Assembly (NCBI RefSeq): GCF_013342145.1
Contig: NZ_JABUQZ010000001.1
Location: 2,046,001 to 2,110,000 of the forward strand
Length of the DNA: 64,000 nt
Reading direction: 5' to 3'
From: Haloterrigena gelatinilytica
GTDB lineage: Archaea; Halobacteriota; Halobacteria; Halobacteriales; Natrialbaceae
In this document: piece by piece, positions 59,780 to 64,000 of the stretch
How the letters are laid out: each line of letters begins with the position of its first letter
Position numbering within the stretch: the stretch's first letter is position 1
Program-made: the position numbers and the translations under genes
Notes under the pieces: model-generated
The model's input: only the letters and a program-made list of their open reading frames with translations
What the model was told of the DNA's origin: nothing
Database searches by the model: none

Positions 59780-59947
59780 ATGCAAGAAGCCGTAGACGGA
59801 ACCGTCGCCGTGCATCCGGTAGTCGACGCGCTCGAGGGCAAACGCTGTACGTTCTGCGACGAGGGAGAGCTCGTGCAGGGAGTCTACAAGGGGAAGAACG
59901 CTGTAATCTGCGAGTCCTGCGAGACGCCCACCGCACAGCTCTGGTAA
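59780..59947 (+). CDS. HVO_A0556-like small zinc-finger protein, 55 residues
   Basis: The ATG at 59780 opens a 55-residue frame. It reads MQEAVDGTVAVHPVVDALEG, then KRCTFCDEGELVQGVYKGKN and AVICESCETPTAQLW. Two CxxC knuckles (CTFC near 23, CESC near 44) form one zinc site. The pattern resembles a known family of haloarchaeal zinc-finger microproteins (prototype believed to be HVO_A0556). Role unknown. TATA-like TATGATAATATG covers the start. Confidence 0.72.
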   Translation: MQEAVDGTVAVHPVVDALEGKRCTFCDEGELVQGVYKGKNAVICESCETPTAQLW

Positions 59948-60084
59948 CGCGCGCCGCCAGTCCCCGCATCTTCTTTCGTCCTAATGAAGCACTACTCGTA
60001 GCGAGGCCCCCCGTCAGTACGAACGAGACTCGCGGACGGGGAAAGACCGTAGCGTTCTCGTAGGTGGCTACCAGTTGTGCTGAC

Positions 60085-61005
60085 ATGCAGAACCAGCGCG
60101 TCCTGATAACGGGCGGGGCAGGGTTTATCGGCTCCAATTTGGCGAACCACCTCGCCGAAGACAACGACGTCATCGCGATCGACGACGAGTACCTCGGCAC
60201 GGCCGAGAACCTCGAGGACGATGTCGACTACCGCAACCGAAGCGTCCTCGAGGACGACCTCCCGACGGACGTCGACGTCGTCTTCCACCTCGCCGCGCTC
60301 TCGTCGTACGCGATGCACGAGGAGGATCCCACGACGGGCGCCCGCGTGAACGTCGAGGGGTTCGTCAACGTCGTCGATCAGGCCCGCCAGGACGGCTGCG
60401 ACACCGTCGTCTACGCCTCGACCTCCTCCATCTACGGGAGCCAGACCGAACCCTCGCCGGAGGACATGCCGGTCGCGGTCAACACCGGCTACGAGGCCTC
60501 CAAGCTCGCCCGCGAGCGCTACGGCGAGTACTTCGCGAACCACTACGACATGGACGTCGCCGGGATGCGCTTCTTCTCGGTCTACCAGGGGTACGGCGGC
60601 GCCGAGGAACACAAGGGCGAGTACGCCAACGTGATCGCGCAGTTCGCCGACGACCTCGCCGGCGGCGACGCGCCCGCCCTCTACGGCGACGGCACCCAGA
60701 CGCGGGACTTCACCCACGTCGACGACATCGTCCGCGGCCTCGAGCTCGCGGCCGACCACGAACTCACCGGCGTCTACAACCTCGGCACCGGCGACGCCTA
60801 CAGCTTCAACGAGCTCGTCGAGATGCTCAACGACGAACTCGGCACCGACATCGATCCCGAGTACGTCGAGAACCCGATCCCCGAGGACGTCTACGTCCAC
60901 GACACCTGCGCCGACTCGAGCAAGATGCGCGAGGAAACCGGCTGGGAACCCCAGATCTCCCTCGAGGAGGGCGTCGAACAGGTCTGCGAACCCTACACCG
61001 AGTAG
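60085..61005 (+). CDS. NAD-dependent nucleotide-sugar epimerase/dehydratase
   Basis: A 306-residue SDR enzyme starting at the ATG at 60085. The NAD motif is VLITGGAGFIGSNLANHL, and further landmarks are VVFHLAALSSYAMHEEDP, STSSIYGSQTEPSPEDMPV near 113, the catalytic GYEASKLARERYGEYF near 135 (YxxxK is YEASK) and GDGTQTRDFTHVDDIVRGLE near 205. It interconverts or dehydrates a nucleotide sugar, such as UDP-glucose to UDP-galactose or a related sugar. The preceding GTG at 60064 is less likely. It serves the same pathway as the nucleotidyltransferases. Confidence 0.85.
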   Translation: MQNQRVLITGGAGFIGSNLANHLAEDNDVIAIDDEYLGTAENLEDDVDYRNRSVLEDDLPTDVDVVFHLAALSSYAMHEEDPTTGARVNVEGFVNVVDQARQDGCDTVVYASTSSIYGSQTEPSPEDMPVAVNTGYEASKLARERYGEYFANHYDMDVAGMRFFSVYQGYGGAEEHKGEYANVIAQFADDLAGGDAPALYGDGTQTRDFTHVDDIVRGLELAADHELTGVYNLGTGDAYSFNELVEMLNDELGTDIDPEYVENPIPEDVYVHDTCADSSKMREETGWEPQISLEEGVEQVCEPYTE

Positions 61006-61170
61006 CACTGCTCTGTACGACACGATACCGACCCACGTCGCCGACCGACACCGATAGCACGATCTCCTGTTGAACCTCGCTGCACGACCGGAGACGTTCA
61101 CGACTCACCGTTCGATACGCGGCCCGAAACGCTGCGAACCGCTAAGTCCTTCCCGTCACCTCGTAGGGCC

Positions 61171-61356
61171 ATGAGCGTTCGCAAACGCGTGCTGGGTCGA
61201 ATCGAACGGACGATGACCTATTGGGGGCTCTTGAAGCATCCCTTCGGACGGGAGTACGTGCGAGAACACTACTCCCCGACGGGCAAGAAGCGGAAAGAGA
61301 CCGACGAGTCGGCCGTCGAGATCCCCACGGTCGGACCGTCCGAATCGGACGGGTAG
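61171..61356 (+). CDS. Small protein of the YWG-LKHP family, copy 2
   Basis: A 61-residue protein: MSVRKRVLGRIERTMTYWGL, LKHPFGREYVREHYSPTGKK, RKETDESAVEIPTVGPSESDG. It shares the core YWGxLKHPxGREYxxExY with the protein at 42088-42270. The N-terminal helix is basic, the tail acidic. Function unknown. It sits 46 bases before the end of the tRNA-like gene, which runs on the opposite strand, and is the right-hand counterpart of copy 1 beyond the glycan region. Confidence 0.72.
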   Translation: MSVRKRVLGRIERTMTYWGLLKHPFGREYVREHYSPTGKKRKETDESAVEIPTVGPSESDG

Positions 61357-61402
61357 CGCTGCCGGCCGATCGCGCTGGCCGAACGGCCCGCCGTCTCGCG
61401 AG

Positions 61403-61550
61403 TGGGTATGCGAGGATTCGAACCTCGGGCCTGCTGACCGACGCTGTACGAATGCTCCCCCAAGTGCGAAGCGACGTGCCGCGCGGACTCACGTCCCTCG
61501 CCCGACCGGTGCAACGGTTCAGCCGTTCTGCCGGACTGAACTACATACCC
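61403..61550 (-). tRNA. tRNA-like gene with about 74-base insert, isotype not assigned
   Basis: On the minus strand the acceptor arms GGGTATG and CATACCC pair perfectly, with A as discriminator. The D-stem is GTTC/GAAC, the T-arm CGAGG-TTCGAAT-CCTCG is canonical and the variable loop has five bases. The anticodon-stem halves GCTGA and TCAGC pair but are separated by 81 bases, so an intron-like insert of about 74 bases splits the anticodon loop. No normal U33-anticodon is obvious in the loop, so I cannot assign the amino acid. It could be an intron-containing tRNA or a tRNA-derived sequence. Confidence 0.6.
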
Positions 61551-61638
61551 TATCCGCGTGAGAACAATGACCACAGGCAAAAAGCCACTGGCACCCACGC
61601 GACGAGATGAGACCGTCTCGAGTCATCGACCCGGACGT

Positions 61639-61872
61639 TCACTCGAGCCAGTCGCTCGTGAACCCGGCGACCGCCTCGAGCGTCGTGAGCGCGGCGAGCG
61701 TCACGAGCACGGCCACGAGTAGCGACCCCGTGGTCACGGAGGCGACGAACCCCCAGAGGATCGACGCCGCCGCTGCCGCCCCGCCCGGCGACCCCGGCGG
61801 CGCCAGTCGATCGCGGTCGGCAGACTCGTACCGCCCCGGTTCACCGTCGCGTGCGGGCTGCTCGTCGACCAT
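61639..61872 (-). CDS. Small membrane protein, 77 residues
   Basis: Starting at the ATG at 61872, the protein has an acidic N-terminal half (MVDEQPARDGEPGRYESADR, DRLAPPGSP) and a hydrophobic C-terminal half with two membrane segments (AAAASILWGFVASVTTGS and LLVAVLVTLAALTTLEAVAG). The frame is open further upstream but without protein character. No known family. Function unknown. Confidence 0.55.
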   Translation of the reverse strand: MVDEQPARDGEPGRYESADRDRLAPPGSPGGAAAAASILWGFVASVTTGSLLVAVLVTLAALTTLEAVAGFTSDWLE

Positions 61873-62481
61873 ACCGGACGGTCCGCCGCCAGACCACGAG
61901 TGGCTTGCGCCCGCGCGTGCGGTCGGCACCGCCGCGACGGTCACACCGGGCGGTCGCTCGAGTCCCGGAGGAATGTATCAGGGATGTATCAGACCCGATC
62001 GGTAGTCTGTCGCGCCGAGACGTAACTGACGGACGGTCGACGCACAAATAGTACTGGATTCGAGTTGGCGAATGTGGGCTGCATCGCACGCGACAGACCA
62101 GTGTCGATCGACACACCACCGCGAGAGGGCCCACATCGCGGCGCCGCGAGCGAGAGCCGCGATTACGTCCTCGCCGTCCGGTGATATGCTCCTCGAGCGG
62201 ATAGTCGTTCTGCCAAGATTATTAGGTGAGACTGAGTCACACAGCTGTCGACAAATCGGTGGCTCCCCGAACCGAACGCTCGAGACCGCGGTACGGAGAC
62301 GAGGTCGACCACGGGCAGTGAGCGGTCGAGAAATAGGGGTGGAACAGTCGCGGGGTCGCCACACGCTACAGACAGTCTCTCAGGAGGTGACCCGTGGCGT
62401 CACTCGAGGGCGTCGATCAGGGCGACACCCGCCGCTGAGGGGGGTTCGCAAAACGGACGGTGCCCGGACGCACCAACGACG
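61873..62481. other. Gap of about 600 bases with a possible decayed minus-strand gene
   Basis: No gene I can fully support. On the minus strand between 61978 and 62200 the frame SPDGEDVIAALARGAAMWAL, SRWCVDRHWSVACDAAHIRQ has some helical protein-like character and may be a remnant or a small gene without a clear start. The rest is random-looking. TTATTAGGTGAGACTG near 62220 could be a promoter element. Confidence 0.35.
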
Positions 62482-63312
62482 TTAGCCTGAGAGTTCCAGC
62501 GACCGAGCCGAGAGCTGGTCGTTCCAGCCGTCGTGGTTCGGACCGACCGAGACGAGTTCGTCGTACACCCGCTCGTTCAGCGCATCGAACGATTCAATGA
62601 CAGTGAGGAACCGCTCGGTCGGCGGTTCGTGCTCCGCTGCCCACCAGACCGGATGCGTCAGCACCTGCATAACGTCCGTTGTGTCACGCCCGGTTATTCT
62701 CTCGATCGGTTCTCCCTCGCGCCACCGGCCGGCGGAGTCGGAGATGTACGCCGACATCAGGGCTTCGCTGTAGGCGTTGACCATTCCCGCTATCGTCGAC
62801 GGACCCGCGAGTACTCGGTCCACCGGTTGGTGGAACGAAAGCGACGTGATGGGCCCGATACCGATCGATTCCAGCTGACGCCGAGCGGCTTCGATTTGCT
62901 TTCGTTCCGCGTGAGACAGCCCACTCTCACCGGTCTCCTCCGCTTCCCGGTCGCTGCCTGCTCCCCAGTCCACAGCACAGTGGAGGCCGATTTCGTGCCC
63001 TAGCTCCGCGATCTCGCACAGGTGCGCTCTCTCGTTAGCAACGTCGTACAACGGCGTATTCGGAATGACCATGTACGTCGACTGAACGCCGAACTCGTGT
63101 TCGAGCTTCGCCATCTCGACTGCCCGGTCGATGCAGACGTCGATGTCGTGTCGCATGAACGCCGCGCGCTCGCCGTTCGAACGGCAGTCGGGGTACTCCG
63201 AGAGCGTACGTACCTCGTAGTTCGTCCGGAGCGCCCGGAGCAGTTTCCGGTAGTAGTCGTAGCTGAAGTTTTCAGCCCACCCGTCCAGGGGATCGACGTT
63301 GAGACTACTCAT
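62482..63312 (-). CDS. Polysaccharide deacetylase-like protein (NodB-type barrel)
   Basis: A 276-residue protein. The fold starts with the metal-binding region RAAFMRHDIDVCIDRAVEMA near 49 (first Asp pair), and STYMVIPNTPLYDV and ELGHEIGLHCAVDWG follow, with the metal His in IGLHC. ITSLSFHQPVDRV near 155 is another strand of the barrel. These proteins remove acetyl groups from sugars or act on related carbohydrates. It shares an 8-base overlap with the start of the preceding WbqC-like gene and so belongs to its operon. Confidence 0.78.
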   Translation of the reverse strand: MSSLNVDPLDGWAENFSYDYYRKLLRALRTNYEVRTLSEYPDCRSNGERAAFMRHDIDVCIDRAVEMAKLEHEFGVQSTYMVIPNTPLYDVANERAHLCEIAELGHEIGLHCAVDWGAGSDREAEETGESGLSHAERKQIEAARRQLESIGIGPITSLSFHQPVDRVLAGPSTIAGMVNAYSEALMSAYISDSAGRWREGEPIERITGRDTTDVMQVLTHPVWWAAEHEPPTERFLTVIESFDALNERVYDELVSVGPNHDGWNDQLSARSLELSG

Positions 63313-64000
63313 GGTCGGTTATCGAGTGGAGGAGGTCGTACGTCCCGTCCGCTCCGAGGTTCATGAGCGCGTCGACGATCGATAAGTTCGGGACGAAGTC
63401 GCCGAACCGCTGTTCGTACTGCGGGTGATCGATGGACTGATACTCGAGGGCGATACCCGCCGCCTCGAACTGCGTGCGATCGTTGTACGATCGAGCGCCC
63501 GTACCGGAGAAGTACCGATCGGCGCCGAGTTCGTCACAGAGTCCGACGATTCGCTCGCTGCGTGTCGCATCGACGTCGAGGTCCGACGAGCGGACGAATC
63601 GGCACTCGAGCCCGAGTCGATCCGCGAGGCTCCGAACGAGATGGATATTCAATTCGCACAACGATTCCCACGACTGTGCGTACGTCTGCTCGAAGAGATC
63701 GATGACGTCGTCGAAATACGCGGCTTTTCCGTAGTTCTGCTGGAGGCTTTTTTCGTGGCTGTTTCGCCACCCGTCGTCGGCGATCTCGGCGTCCGCGATC
63801 GGCCCGCTGGATCCGCGAACGGGCACGGTGAGCCACGTCCATCCGTCGGGCGTTTTGATCTTGTTACGGTTGATCCAGGAGTTCGACGTGTACTCGACGG
63901 TGTCGAGAAAGACGAAGACGTCAGACCGATGGATCTTGTGAAAGTAGCCGAGCCAGGGCAGATAATTCGGTTGATGAATGGCGACGGTGAGATCATCCGT
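63305..64000 (-). CDS. WbqC-like protein, 5' end outside the window
   Basis: The frame runs to the right window edge without a start, giving at least 231 residues. It contains DLTVAIHQPNYLPWLGYFHK near its visible beginning, the hallmark of WbqC proteins, followed by SDVFVFLDTVEYTSNSWINR and NKIKTPDGWTWLTVPVRGSS. WbqC-type proteins belong to nucleotide-sugar or aminosugar modification in O-antigen clusters, but their reaction is not fully defined. Near its end are FSGTGARSYNDRTQFEAAGI and DFVPNLSIVDALMNLGADGT. It overlaps the deacetylase-like gene by 8 bases. Confidence 0.8.
   Translation of the reverse strand, partial: TDDLTVAIHQPNYLPWLGYFHKIHRSDVFVFLDTVEYTSNSWINRNKIKTPDGWTWLTVPVRGSSGPIADAEIADDGWRNSHEKSLQQNYGKAAYFDDVIDLFEQTYAQSWESLCELNIHLVRSLADRLGLECRFVRSSDLDVDATRSERIVGLCDELGADRYFSGTGARSYNDRTQFEAAGIALEYQSIDHPQYEQRFGDFVPNLSIVDALMNLGADGTYDLLHSITDHE

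Noticed and set aside
59614-59841. A minus-strand frame overlapping the zinc-finger gene
   Set aside because: It has no protein-like pattern and overlaps a clear CxxC zinc-finger gene in the opposite direction.
61403-61550. tRNA-Trp with a classical intron
   Set aside because: No CCA anticodon with U33 could be placed in the loop or the insert, so the isotype was left open.

Overview
The window looks like chromosomal DNA of a halophilic archaeon (class Halobacteria). Most of it is very GC-rich and rich in TCGA/CTCGAG, and the proteins are strongly acidic. Several genes are archaeal or haloarchaeal hallmarks: a geranylgeranylglyceryl phosphate synthase (ether lipids), an archaeosortase A, a TRAM protein, a DICT-domain protein, small CxxC zinc-finger proteins and a glucosyl-3-phosphoglycerate synthase-like enzyme. 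Genus cannot be assigned from the sequence alone.

Region 1 (1-26.6 kb) is ordinary core genome. It opens with the end of a branched-chain amino-acid ABC transporter whose LivG ATPase gene is broken. A membrane-anchored GMC oxidoreductase/subunit-3 pair, FAD oxidoreductases, metallo-beta-lactamase-fold enzymes, archaeosortase A with a metallophosphoesterase, lipid synthesis, a radical SAM protein, Hsp20, a NUDIX hydrolase and the compatible-solute glycosyltransferase follow. Region 2 (26.6-41.7 kb) is accessory. It holds small zinc-finger, membrane and winged-helix proteins, three YdjM-like membrane metal-dependent hydrolases (two of them coupled to small two-TM proteins), and a thiolase/DUF35 pair whose thiolase lacks the usual cysteine. 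It also has long gene-poor stretches, a probable IS200/IS605-type remnant and a coiled-coil gene pair.

Region 3 (about 42.3-55.86 kb) is a conspicuously AT-rich island that builds surface glycans: a Wzx-type flippase, five glycosyltransferases, a sulfatase-superfamily enzyme, a large multi-TM protein, a polysaccharide pyruvyltransferase and a left-handed beta-helix acyltransferase. Its right composition boundary falls inside the last ~18 codons of an AglF-like nucleotidyltransferase. Its left part carries a broken fragment of the coiled-coil gene that lies just outside the island.

Region 4 (55.9-64 kb) returns to high GC and continues the sugar theme: AglF-like and second nucleotidyltransferases, an AglJ-like membrane glycosyltransferase, an NAD-dependent epimerase, a polysaccharide deacetylase-like protein and a WbqC-like protein cut by the window end. 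Two related tRNA-like sequences and a second copy of a 60-residue protein family (first copy at the left edge of the island) lie here. Together these suggest a locus where glycan cassettes are exchanged between flanking repeats; this is inference. No CRISPR array, rRNA, replication origin or complete transposase was seen.
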